This document shows, one piece after another, positions 26,182-34,019 of a stretch of 42,390 nucleotides of DNA. Where the stretch lies: positions 1-42,390 of the forward strand of contig JADGEM010000043.1 of the NCBI GenBank assembly GCA_016744375.1, read 5' to 3'. The notes beneath the pieces are model-generated. The model saw only the letters and a list, made by a program, of their open reading frames with translations. It did no database searches and was not told the origin of the DNA. Both the position numbers and the translations under genes were made by a program. The stretch is from Gammaproteobacteria bacterium. Lineage in GTDB: Bacteria > Pseudomonadota > Gammaproteobacteria > GRL18. Each line of letters opens with the position of its first letter. The stretch's first letter is position 1.

Positions 26182-26231
26182 TGTAGGTCATCCTTCAGGA
26201 CATCAATTGACGGGCTAAAGCCCGACCTACA
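26182..26231. repeat. REP-like palindromic element
   Basis: Outer arms TGTAGGTC (26182-26189) and GACCTACA (26224-26231) pair perfectly. Inside is the palindrome GGGCTAAAGCCC and a small inverted repeat TCCTTCAGGA. The GGGCTAAAGCCCGACCTACA core resembles palindromic repeats dispersed through intergenic DNA of many gammaproteobacteria. Only one copy occurs in this window, so dispersal cannot be shown here. Confidence 0.6.
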
Positions 26232-26333
26232 TTGTTCTGGAGCCAATGATAATATTCCCTGAAACGCCAATGCTTTTGGCAGTTTTTTTGCTCTTGCTTT
26301 TGGATAGCAACAGTGAGAGCATTTGAGGCGTGA

Positions 26334-27266
26334 TTAAAATGTCATATCAAAAGCTGATTTAAAACGGGCTTTAAATTCATCCATAGTAAATTGATGATTT
26401 TGTGTGCCATGATGTTCAATTTTAATTGAACCGAGCAAGCTGGCAATACGGCCTGTTATTTCCCAATCAAGATCGTTCATCAATCCATATAATAAGCCAC
26501 TGCGAAACGCATCACCACACCCCGTTGGATCATTCAGTTCTTTTGCTTCTACTGCAGGGATCATTATACTTTTATCTTTAGTAACAATTTCTGCACCTTC
26601 ACCACCGCGAGTAATGATTAGGGCTTCCACTTGAGCAGCAACTTCTGCAGGGCTCATGCCAGTTTTATCCAGCAGCATCTGCATTTCATAATCATTAACT
26701 GTCAGCCAGGTGGCCTGCTCTAGAAAAAGTTTTAAGTCCTCTTCACCAAACATCGGCATTCCCTGGCCAGGATCAAAGATAAATGGAATGCCCGCATCTT
26801 TAAATTGACGTGCATGATCAATCATACCTGCACGACCATCAGGCGACACAATGCCAATCGTGACCCCAGAAACATCGGACACTTTGTTCTGATGAGATTC
26901 ATTCATTGCCCCCGGATGAAAGGCGGTAATTTGATTGTCATCCTGATCGGTTGTAATAAAAGCCTGCCCGGTGTAACTATTTTCAACTTCAGTTAAATAC
27001 TCCTGTGAAACACCACATTGACTCATCCATTCAGAGTAAGATGCAAAATCTGACCCAATCGTTGCCATTGGTATCACATCACCACCCAGAAGTTTTAAAG
27101 TGTAAGCAATATTACCAGCACACCCTCCGAATTCACGACGCATATCCGGCACCAGGAATGAAACATTCAACATATGGATTTTGTCAGGTAAAATATGATT
27201 TTTAAATCGATCGGGGAAAACCATAATATGGTCAAAAGCATATGAGCCGCAAATAAGAGCTGTCAT
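26334..27266 (-). CDS. PfkB-family carbohydrate/nucleoside kinase (adenosine-kinase-like)
   Basis: 310 residues of the ribokinase/PfkB fold. The N-terminal substrate-binding glycines are in REFGGCAGNIAYTLKLLGG; the C-terminal anion hole and catalytic base are in DPTGCGDAFRSG, with Asp252 as the base. ITRGGEGAEIV matches the nucleotide-binding region. The sequence resembles proteobacterial adenosine-kinase-like members more than ribokinase or PfkB proper, but the substrate is not certain. It lies 35 bases after dgkA at the far end of the glycine-cleavage operon, on the same strand, possibly by read-through. The ATG at 27266 is preceded by AAGGAA. Confidence 0.8.
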   Translation of the reverse strand: MTALICGSYAFDHIMVFPDRFKNHILPDKIHMLNVSFLVPDMRREFGGCAGNIAYTLKLLGGDVIPMATIGSDFASYSEWMSQCGVSQEYLTEVENSYTGQAFITTDQDDNQITAFHPGAMNESHQNKVSDVSGVTIGIVSPDGRAGMIDHARQFKDAGIPFIFDPGQGMPMFGEEDLKLFLEQATWLTVNDYEMQMLLDKTGMSPAEVAAQVEALIITRGGEGAEIVTKDKSIMIPAVEAKELNDPTGCGDAFRSGLLYGLMNDLDWEITGRIASLLGSIKIEHHGTQNHQFTMDEFKARFKSAFDMTF

Positions 27267-27301
27267 AATATTCCTTTTCTTTTAATATTGAATGTTAAGC
27301 G

Positions 27302-27661
27302 TTAAGTAAATAAAATAAAAATCCAGACGACAGCAGCATTAACCATGGCTAAAAGAACTGCAGCTGAGCCCATGTCTTTTGCTCTGCCTGAAAGCTCATG
27401 ATGCTCAGAACCAACCCGATCAACAATCGCTTCTATCGCAGAATTAATAATCTCTGCAATCAATACAATAAACAAACTGGCTATCATAAGAGCAGATTCA
27501 ATCCCGCTCGAACTAAGCCATATAGCCAGAGGGACTAAAGCTAATCCTAGAATTAATTCCTGGCGAAAAGCAGCTTCATGTTGATAAGCTGCTGTTAAGC
27601 CCTGCCATGAAAAACCTGCCGCTGCAATAATCCGTGCAATACCTGCTTTACCCGGCTTCAT
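27302..27661 (-). CDS. dgkA: Diacylglycerol kinase DgkA
   Basis: 119 residues, three transmembrane helices, the typical length of the prokaryotic integral-membrane kinase. Conserved parts are EAAFRQE in the amphipathic surface helix, AEIINSAIEAIVDRVG (the catalytic acidic cluster near the second helix) and RAKDMGSAAVLLA. It phosphorylates diacylglycerol, recycling lipid by-products of periplasmic glucan or lipoprotein work. It starts 3 bases after the gcvPB stop, so it is very probably co-transcribed with the glycine-cleavage genes, with no obvious functional link. Confidence 0.92.
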   Translation of the reverse strand: MKPGKAGIARIIAAAGFSWQGLTAAYQHEAAFRQELILGLALVPLAIWLSSSGIESALMIASLFIVLIAEIINSAIEAIVDRVGSEHHELSGRAKDMGSAAVLLAMVNAAVVWIFILFT

Positions 27662-27664
27662 TTG

Positions 27665-29155
27665 TTAGTCCTGATAGTAATAATTTAAGTCCAGTTCTCT
27701 CGCAGCTTTAACATCATCCAAACGTTTGACAGGTAGCTCAAAGGGGGCATTTTTTAATAAATCAGGTAATTGTTCTGCTTCATCTCTGATTTTAATCATG
27801 GCTTCAACAAAAGCATCAAGATCATCCCTGCTTTCTGTTTCAGTCGGTTCGATTAAAAAGCATTCTGGCACCAGCAGTGGAAAATAAGTTGTTGGTGCAT
27901 GGTAGCCATAGTCCAGTAGACGTTTAGCAAAATCCATCGCATTCGTACCAAGCTGTTTGGCTTCTTTACGTAAAGTTAAAATGAACTCATGACTGGCACG
28001 ACGTTCAGGAAATGCAATTTCAAAGCCGGCATCAGCTAAACGTTTTAATAAATAATTAGCATTGAGCGTTGCATAATCAGCCACACGCTCCATACCTTCA
28101 CGCCCCAATAGGAGTGCATAAATATAAGCACGAAGCAAAATGCTGATATTACCCATCCATGCAGAAAGATGGCCAATACTGAGTGGCTGTTCTTTTTCTG
28201 TAACCCAACGATAGGTTTGCCCATCATAAGCGACCATTGGCACTGGTAGAAAAGGTTGTAAGCGCTCACTCACGCCTAAAGGTCCGGCACCGGGACCACC
28301 GCCGCCATGAGGTGTAGAAAAAGTTTTATGCAGATTCATGTGAATGACATCAAAGCCCATATCCCCAGGTTTCACTTTTCCTAAGATCGCATTGAGATTG
28401 GCTCCATCATAATAAAGTAAACCGCCGGCTTTATGTATCATATCAGCAATGAGTTTAATTTTTCTCTCAAACACACCCAGAGTCGATGGGTTGGTCAACA
28501 TGATACCTGCGGTTTGAGGGCCGATAATTTTTTCCAGAGCCTCAATATCAATATCACCCTGTTCATTGGTTGGAATTTCTTTAACCTTATAACCACACAT
28601 AACTGCCGTTGCCGGATTGGTACCATGGGCTGCATCCGGGACAATGATTTCACTACGCTGAGTATCATTATTATGTTCATGATAGGCACGTATCATTGCT
28701 ACACCAGCAAACTCTCCCTGAGCACCAGCCATTGGGGTCAAAGAAACCTGCTTCATACCCGTTGCTTCCATCAACATATTCTGCAAATCAAACAGACAGG
28801 CCATAACACCCTGACTCATTGATGCATGCGCCATTGGATGACGTCCTGAAAGACCCGGTAGCTGTGCCAGTGTATTACATGCACGTGGATTGTACTTCAT
28901 AGTACAAGAACCCAATGGATAAAAATGAGTATCTATTGAAAAGTTTTTCTGTGAAAGACGAGTATAGTGACGAACCACTTGCAGTTCAGCCACCTGAGGA
29001 AGTTCCAGGTTATCTTTCCTTAACGCAAATTCAGGCAGATTCTCACAGACAGCACTGATATCTACATCAGGAGCAAGAGAAGAGCTACGTCGATTTTTAT
29101 CCGATAGTTCAAAGATGAGATGTTCGGCATTTTGTTCAATAATTCTTTTGCTCAT
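27665..29155 (-). CDS. gcvPB: Glycine dehydrogenase (decarboxylating) subunit 2
   Basis: 496 residues corresponding to the C-terminal half of a one-chain P-protein. The PLP lysine is Lys277 in [20 protein letters not shown]. Other landmarks are [10 protein letters not shown] and [12 protein letters not shown]. With GcvPA it forms the heterotetrameric P-protein that decarboxylates glycine and passes the aminomethyl group to lipoyl-GcvH. It overlaps the gcvPA stop by 4 bases (ATGA), indicating coupled translation and 1:1 output. The split form is uncommon in enteric gammaproteobacteria, which use one long GcvP, but occurs in sulfur-oxidising and related lineages. Confidence 0.95.
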   Translation of the reverse strand: MSKRIIEQNAEHLIFELSDKNRRSSSLAPDVDISAVCENLPEFALRKDNLELPQVAELQVVRHYTRLSQKNFSIDTHFYPLGSCTMKYNPRACNTLAQLPGLSGRHPMAHASMSQGVMACLFDLQNMLMEATGMKQVSLTPMAGAQGEFAGVAMIRAYHEHNNDTQRSEIIVPDAAHGTNPATAVMCGYKVKEIPTNEQGDIDIEALEKIIGPQTAGIMLTNPSTLGVFERKIKLIADMIHKAGGLLYYDGANLNAILGKVKPGDMGFDVIHMNLHKTFSTPHGGGGPGAGPLGVSERLQPFLPVPMVAYDGQTYRWVTEKEQPLSIGHLSAWMGNISILLRAYIYALLLGREGMERVADYATLNANYLLKRLADAGFEIAFPERRASHEFILTLRKEAKQLGTNAMDFAKRLLDYGYHAPTTYFPLLVPECFLIEPTETESRDDLDAFVEAMIKIRDEAEQLPDLLKNAPFELPVKRLDDVKAARELDLNYYYQD

Positions 29156-30558
29156 GATTGTATTTCCCCATTGTTGGTTTCTTCTGAGCTTCTTAGCCGG
29201 GAAAGAGCCCGAGCCAATGTCTCAGTAAAGAAATCCAGCTCATCTTCTGTTTTGGTTTCAGTGACACAAATGAGTAATAAATTTTCACCAAAGTCTGGAG
29301 AAATATTGATGCCGCCAACAATATCTTCTTCTGCAAGAGCTTCCAAAACCTTATCAATATTCACATCGAGTGAAATAACAAATTCATGAAAAACATTTTT
29401 TACAAAGGGGAATTCAACACTGGGTACACTTTCCAGTTTAGAAATTAATGTTTGAGTATTGGCAACACAGGCAGCAGCCACTTTTTGCAGACCATCAGCA
29501 CCGAGAAATGACAGATATAATGTGGCCGCAGTGGCCATCAATCCCTGATTAGTACAGATATTTGAGGTTGCCTTGGAACGACGAATGTGCTGCTCTCGAG
29601 CCTGTAGAGTCAGGGTAAAACCAGCTTTGCCATCCAGATCAATGGTCCGACCAACAATACGCCCGGGCAGTTGACGCACCAGTTTTTGTTTACAGGCAAT
29701 AAAACCAATATAGGCACCTCCTGATGACAGGGGAATACCCAGAGGCTGGCCTTCCCCTACGGTAATATCAGCACCGTTTTTACCCCAGTTCCCAGGTGCT
29801 TCCAGCAGAGCAAGCGCAATAGGGTTCACTTGTGCAATGACCAGTCCGCCTTGTTCATGAGCCCAGTCTGTTAGCTGATGAACGTTTTCAAGATGGCCAA
29901 AATAATTTGGCTGTGGAATAATCAAAGCGGCAAAGGGTTCCGATTGCCTCTTCAGCTGATCGAGATCTATGGTCCCTTTAGTGCTTTCAAAATCAATCAA
30001 CTCCAGAGTGATCCCCTGATTTTTTACAATTGTTTCAACAACCTGACGGTAAACGGGAGAAACATTTCGTGGCATCAATATGCGCTTTGATTTTGCTTTA
30101 CGGTTCGCACGAACTGACATTAAAACTGCTTCTGCTAAACCGGAAGCACCATCATAGAGTGATGCATTAGAGACATCCATTCCCGTCAAGCTAGCGATCA
30201 TACTCTGGAATTCATAGACAACCTGTAAGGTTCCCTGACTTGCCTCTGCCTGATAGGGTGTATAGGCCGAATAGAACTCTCCCCGTGTTGCTATCTCCCA
30301 TACAGCTGCAGGAATATGGTGCTCATACGCGCCACCACCGGCAAAACACACAGGGGTGCCATCCAACATAGCCCTCTCTGTCAAAAGACGCTGTACTGCC
30401 ATTTCAGACTGCCCGGCGGGGATCGCACTGGTGCTATCATCTGCCAGGTGGGTATGCAATTCCTGTGGAATTTCGTCAAATAATTCATCTATGGAATCAA
30501 CACCAATCGTGCCAAGCATTTCTGTTACTTCGTCAGGTGTATGGGGAATATAGGGCAT
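29152..30558 (-). CDS. gcvPA: Glycine dehydrogenase (decarboxylating) subunit 1
   Basis: 468 residues corresponding to the N-terminal half of P-protein. It starts [20 protein letters not shown], a characteristic GcvPA beginning, and includes [18 protein letters not shown] and [20 protein letters not shown]. It shares the aminotransferase fold but lacks the PLP lysine, which is in GcvPB. It begins 38 bases after gcvH and overlaps gcvPB by 4 bases. No frameshift is needed to separate the two subunits: each has its own start, so the split is natural. Confidence 0.95.
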   Translation of the reverse strand: MPYIPHTPDEVTEMLGTIGVDSIDELFDEIPQELHTHLADDSTSAIPAGQSEMAVQRLLTERAMLDGTPVCFAGGGAYEHHIPAAVWEIATRGEFYSAYTPYQAEASQGTLQVVYEFQSMIASLTGMDVSNASLYDGASGLAEAVLMSVRANRKAKSKRILMPRNVSPVYRQVVETIVKNQGITLELIDFESTKGTIDLDQLKRQSEPFAALIIPQPNYFGHLENVHQLTDWAHEQGGLVIAQVNPIALALLEAPGNWGKNGADITVGEGQPLGIPLSSGGAYIGFIACKQKLVRQLPGRIVGRTIDLDGKAGFTLTLQAREQHIRRSKATSNICTNQGLMATAATLYLSFLGADGLQKVAAACVANTQTLISKLESVPSVEFPFVKNVFHEFVISLDVNIDKVLEALAEEDIVGGINISPDFGENLLLICVTETKTEDELDFFTETLARALSRLRSSEETNNGEIQS

Positions 30559-30596
30559 ATTTATATCTCAAAAATTTTTATCAGTAGAGTATGGTT

Positions 30597-30992
30597 TTAG
30601 TGTGACTCAGACTCAACCAGCTCTGCATAATCTTCTGGGCTCATCAGGTCATCAAAATTATTTTCTTTTAAAGGTTGTATGCGAAACAGCCAGCCTTCAT
30701 GATAGGCATTCACATTGATCTGCTCAGGTGCCTCTTCAAGCTCTTCATTGATGGCAATCACTTCACCCTCGATTGGACAATAGATATCAGATGCCGCTTT
30801 CACTGATTCAACGACGGCACAATCCTGTTCAGCTTCAAACTCATCACCAAGATCAGGAAGTTCAACAAATACCATATCTCCCAGTAAACCCTGAGCATGA
30901 TCAGTAATTCCGATCGTTAATGAGCCATCGTCTTCAACACGAACCCATTCATGGGATTTTGTATACTTTAATTCTTGTGGAATATCTGTCAT
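30597..30992 (-). CDS. gcvH: Glycine cleavage system H protein
   Basis: 131 residues, a full-length H-protein. The lipoylation lysine is Lys65 in [14 protein letters not shown]. It carries the aminomethyl intermediate between P- and T-proteins on a lipoyl arm, and needs lipoyl synthase, encoded upstream in the same operon. AAAGGT precedes the ATG. It is 54 bases downstream of gcvT. Confidence 0.96.
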   Translation of the reverse strand: MTDIPQELKYTKSHEWVRVEDDGSLTIGITDHAQGLLGDMVFVELPDLGDEFEAEQDCAVVESVKAASDIYCPIEGEVIAINEELEEAPEQINVNAYHEGWLFRIQPLKENNFDDLMSPEDYAELVESESH

Positions 30993-31046
30993 TTTATTAC
31001 CTTTTTCTTTAATAACTATTTAGACTTAAAAACAGTTAAACATAAA

Positions 31047-32156
31047 TCAATCTACCAGAACCTTACCATTTCGTACAAATGGCAATTTAACAATTTTTGC
31101 TTCTAGTTGTTTTTTTCGAATAGCGACCAGGCAGGTGTCCTCTGCATCAGTCGGTACTCTGGCAAACCCAATAGCCTGCTGCATTGTAGGAGAAAAAGTA
31201 CCACTGGTCAGCTCTCCGGTCAATGCATTATTTTCAATCAGAACTTGCTGGTGTGCCCGCAGTACACCTTTACCTTTGAGGATCAAGCCCACAAATTTAT
31301 AGTTTATACCCTGCTCTTTTTGTTTCTCTAGCGCAGAACGGCCAATAAACCGGCGCTTGTCATTACTGAAATCAACGGTCCATGACAAGCCACTCTCAAG
31401 AGGGGATTGTGTTTCATCCATATCATTACCATAGAGATTCATTCCAGCCTCAAGCCTTAAAGTATCTCTGGCACCCAAACCACAAGGGTGAACACCAGCA
31501 GCGGCCAGTTGTCTCCACATTTGTTCTGCCTGATCATTGGCACAGACAATTTCATACCCATCTTCACCAGTATAACCAGTACGGGCAACAAATCGCTCCT
31601 TGTCAGAGTCTGCATTGATCAGTAAAGCATTAAAGGGTTTCAGAGCCTGCGCACCATCAATATCATCACCCAGAGCTTTAGCGGCCAATTCCCTGGCATT
31701 GGGGCCCTGCACTGCAATCATAGCCAGATCATCACGCTCATTGAGTTCAACAGCCATATTTCCAATTTGACTGCGCATCCATGCCAGATCTTTTTTTCTG
31801 GTGGAGGAGTTAACAATCACTCTCACCCAGGCATCCTGCATCGCATAAGTAATCAAATCATCAATGACACCGCCCTCATCATTTAACATACAACTATAAA
31901 GTGCCTTACCCGGTTTACCTATGATTTTAGCCACATCATTTGCCAGCAGTTTCGCGAGATAGTCATTCACTTCACAGCCACGCAAGTCTACAATTGTCAT
32001 ATGGCAGACATCAAACATGCCAGCATCTTTTCTCACCTGATGATGCTCATCAATTTGTGAGCCATAATGAATCGGCATATTCCAGCCACCAAAATCAACA
32101 AGTTTGGCACCCATATCCTGATGGGCTTTAATTATGGGAGTTTCTTTCAGGGTCAT
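31047..32156 (-). CDS. gcvT: Aminomethyltransferase (glycine cleavage T protein)
   Basis: 369 residues, normal family length. Folate-binding fold motifs: VDFGGWNMPIHYGSQIDEH at the start, MFDVCHMTIVDLRG, ARTGYTGEDGYEI, and GLGARDTLRLEAGMNLYGND. It transfers the methylene group from aminomethyl-lipoyl-GcvH to tetrahydrofolate and releases ammonia. The ATG at 32156 lies 130 bases after lipA. That gap contains a six-copy 11-bp tandem repeat. Confidence 0.95.
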   Translation of the reverse strand: MTLKETPIIKAHQDMGAKLVDFGGWNMPIHYGSQIDEHHQVRKDAGMFDVCHMTIVDLRGCEVNDYLAKLLANDVAKIIGKPGKALYSCMLNDEGGVIDDLITYAMQDAWVRVIVNSSTRKKDLAWMRSQIGNMAVELNERDDLAMIAVQGPNARELAAKALGDDIDGAQALKPFNALLINADSDKERFVARTGYTGEDGYEIVCANDQAEQMWRQLAAAGVHPCGLGARDTLRLEAGMNLYGNDMDETQSPLESGLSWTVDFSNDKRRFIGRSALEKQKEQGINYKFVGLILKGKGVLRAHQQVLIENNALTGELTSGTFSPTMQQAIGFARVPTDAEDTCLVAIRKKQLEAKIVKLPFVRNGKVLVD

Positions 32157-32170
32157 ATTATATGCCTACG

Positions 32171-32236
32171 TTATTTGATCATTATTTGATCATTATTTGA
32201 TCATTATTTGATAGTTATTTGATAGTTATTTGATAG
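32171..32236. repeat. Six-copy 11-bp tandem repeat in the lipA-gcvT gap
   Basis: Three copies of TTATTTGATCA (32171-32203) are followed by three of TTATTTGATAG (32204-32236), head to tail with no spacer. The change of the last two bases separates two expanded sub-families. In the minus-strand transcript it sits 15 to 80 bases before the gcvT start. Confidence 0.9.
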
Positions 32237-32286
32237 CTCTGGATAAGCAGCTAAATTAGAATCTTCTACTGAGAAAAAATGAAGGC

Positions 32287-33258
32287 TCAATCTTCAGCAT
32301 GATAAGACGAGCGGACCATTGGGCCTGATTTTACCCAACTGAAACCAAGCTCTTCAGCCATAACTTCATAGACAGAAAATTGCTCCAGTGACAGATATTC
32401 TTTAACCGGCAGGTGATATCGGGTGGGTCGCAAATATTGTCCTAGAGCAATGCGATTCACCTGATTTGCTCTTAAGTCCTGCATAACCTGATAGACTTCA
32501 TTCTCAGTCTCACCCAGCCCTAAAATAATGGATGACTTCGTTTGCACTCCGGTCACTTCCCCGGCAAGGCGAAGCATGTCCAGCGAACGTTCATATTTAC
32601 TGCCCTTACGGACTTCTTTGTACAAAGAAGGCACTGTTTCAATATTATGCCCCCAGATAAGACTAAACGCTCGCTCAGAAGAGGCAGCCACCTCAAGGGC
32701 CTGAGTCACAATATCAACAGCTTTTTCCTGACAATTTCTAAAATCCGGGGTCAAAAATTCAACACCAATAGCGGCATTCATTTTTCGCAGCTCAATAAAA
32801 GTCTCAGCAAAAATCCCCGCTCCACCATCGGGCAATTCATCCCGATTAACTGATGTCAGGACCACAAAATCCAGTGCCATTTCAGCGACAGCCTGGGCAA
32901 TTCGGACAGGTTCTGAAAGATCAACTTTCTCCGGCTGTCCGGTTTTAACGGCACAAAATCCACAGGCTCGGGTACAGGTATCACCCAACAGCATGAAGGT
33001 CGCAGTGCCGCGATTCCAGCACTCATTTTGGTTAGGGCAATGAGCTTCTTCACAGACCGTCACCAGTTTATTACCATGAACACTGGCTGCTGTGGAAGCA
33101 AAATGGGTTTTATCCGTTAGAGCCTGACGAATAAAAGTCGGCATCCGGCTGCTATTGGGTTTATCTGAATGATCAAAAATAGGAATAATGCGCTGTGCGA
33201 CAGTTCTATTAGGGTGCTTCTGTATTGGCTGCTGCGATGTGTTTGACTCTGTACTCAT
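32287..33258 (-). CDS. lipA: Lipoyl synthase LipA
   Basis: 323 residues of the radical-SAM enzyme that inserts two sulfurs into octanoyl-carrier protein. The auxiliary cluster cysteines are Cys69, Cys74 and Cys80 (CEEAHCPNQNEC), and the radical-SAM cysteines are Cys95, Cys99 and Cys102 (CTRACGFC). The C-terminal serine ligand is in MVRSSYHAED. It is the first structural gene after a tandem glycine riboswitch and precedes gcvT. This placement couples lipoyl supply to H-protein demand. No lipB is adjacent, so the octanoyl transferase lies elsewhere. The leader between riboswitch and ATG is about 190 bases. Confidence 0.95.
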   Translation of the reverse strand: MSTESNTSQQPIQKHPNRTVAQRIIPIFDHSDKPNSSRMPTFIRQALTDKTHFASTAASVHGNKLVTVCEEAHCPNQNECWNRGTATFMLLGDTCTRACGFCAVKTGQPEKVDLSEPVRIAQAVAEMALDFVVLTSVNRDELPDGGAGIFAETFIELRKMNAAIGVEFLTPDFRNCQEKAVDIVTQALEVAASSERAFSLIWGHNIETVPSLYKEVRKGSKYERSLDMLRLAGEVTGVQTKSSIILGLGETENEVYQVMQDLRANQVNRIALGQYLRPTRYHLPVKEYLSLEQFSVYEVMAEELGFSWVKSGPMVRSSYHAED

Positions 33259-33372
33259 AACCCGGCTTCTTGTTTGTACTATCGAATTATTACTATCAAA
33301 AGTACAATTGTAAGGTATCTCGCAAACTCAACAAATCTGCCTGCAATAACCTGAGTGTCATTAATATCATAT

Positions 33373-33400
33373 ATTAAAAAATTTCTAGCAATTTTTTAAT
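33373..33400. repeat. Perfect AT-only 11-bp inverted repeat before lipA
   Basis: ATTAAAAAATT / AATTTTTTAAT with a 6-base loop (TCTAGC) lies between the riboswitch and the lipA start. It has no GC and is not a typical terminator. Confidence 0.6.
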
Positions 33401-33449
33401 AAGAAACGTGCTGCACAATTAGCCTGGTACAATCTAAGCTAACGATGAA

Positions 33450-33660
33450 AAAAGCACCCCTCTGTCCAATTACCTGAGAGCTTGAGCCCCTTCGGTGGAT
33501 TACATTAATATTAATCACTCTCCAGAGTCAACGAGACTTATGACTTCTCTTTAAATAGATAATCCTAAGCATTTTAATCGGCATAGTTCTGAAACCTGAG
33601 CGTTTCCGGGTGAGTTGCGCCTTCGGTGATGATTCCAATAGAATCATTCTCTCCCATGCA
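33450..33660 (-). promoter_or_regulatory. Tandem glycine riboswitch
   Basis: On the minus strand two aptamers read in order. Aptamer I (about 33660-33580) starts GGGAGAG and has CACCGAAGGCGCAA and GCTCAGG. Aptamer II (about 33533-33450) starts ACTCTGGAGAG and has CCACCGAAGGGGC, CTCTCAGG and GGACAGAGGGG followed by a T6 run. These match the conserved blocks of the gcvT motif, including the B. subtilis tandem form. Both sense glycine and activate gcv genes in known systems. A T6 run immediately after aptamer II could be part of a terminator; a full competing stem is not evident. Confidence 0.93.
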
Positions 33661-33678
33661 GATATACGTTGAGGGCTA

Positions 33679-33707
33679 ATAATACCGTTTATTTAATAGT
33701 CAGGCAA
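33679..33707 (-). promoter_or_regulatory. Promoter of the riboswitch-lipA-gcv operon
   Basis: On the minus strand TTGCCT (33702-33707), a 17-base spacer and TATTAT (33679-33684) place transcription start near 33672, about ten bases before the first riboswitch base. Good spacing and -10 match. Confidence 0.6.
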
Positions 33708-34019
33708 TAGATTTATCTCCCATATGTGGCTCTCTGCATTATCAAAGTGTTGTCAGATTTTTTTACAGCTAAAGTGTGCAGAATACGGTTAGGCGGTTTT
33801 TAGTGTCATAGTTTTTTACACCTACTAAAAATCACACAAAAGAATGTGGCGCTAACCCTTTGAAAATAAAGAATTAATATTTATGGCATAAGAGTTGCAA
33901 TGACATTAATAAATGGTTATATAGAATAGCATGTCATATTAAGATGACGCTTCAGTATGATTTAATCCATCAGACGGGGTCATTTTCAACAGACATTTAC
34001 AGGTGGTACACAACACGCT

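Noticed and set aside
29152..30558. Frameshifted single-chain GcvP
   Set aside because: Each half has its own start, signature ends and a 4-base overlap typical of natural GcvPA/GcvPB.
32171..32236. CRISPR-like array
   Set aside because: The 11-bp units are contiguous with no spacers and no cas genes are near.
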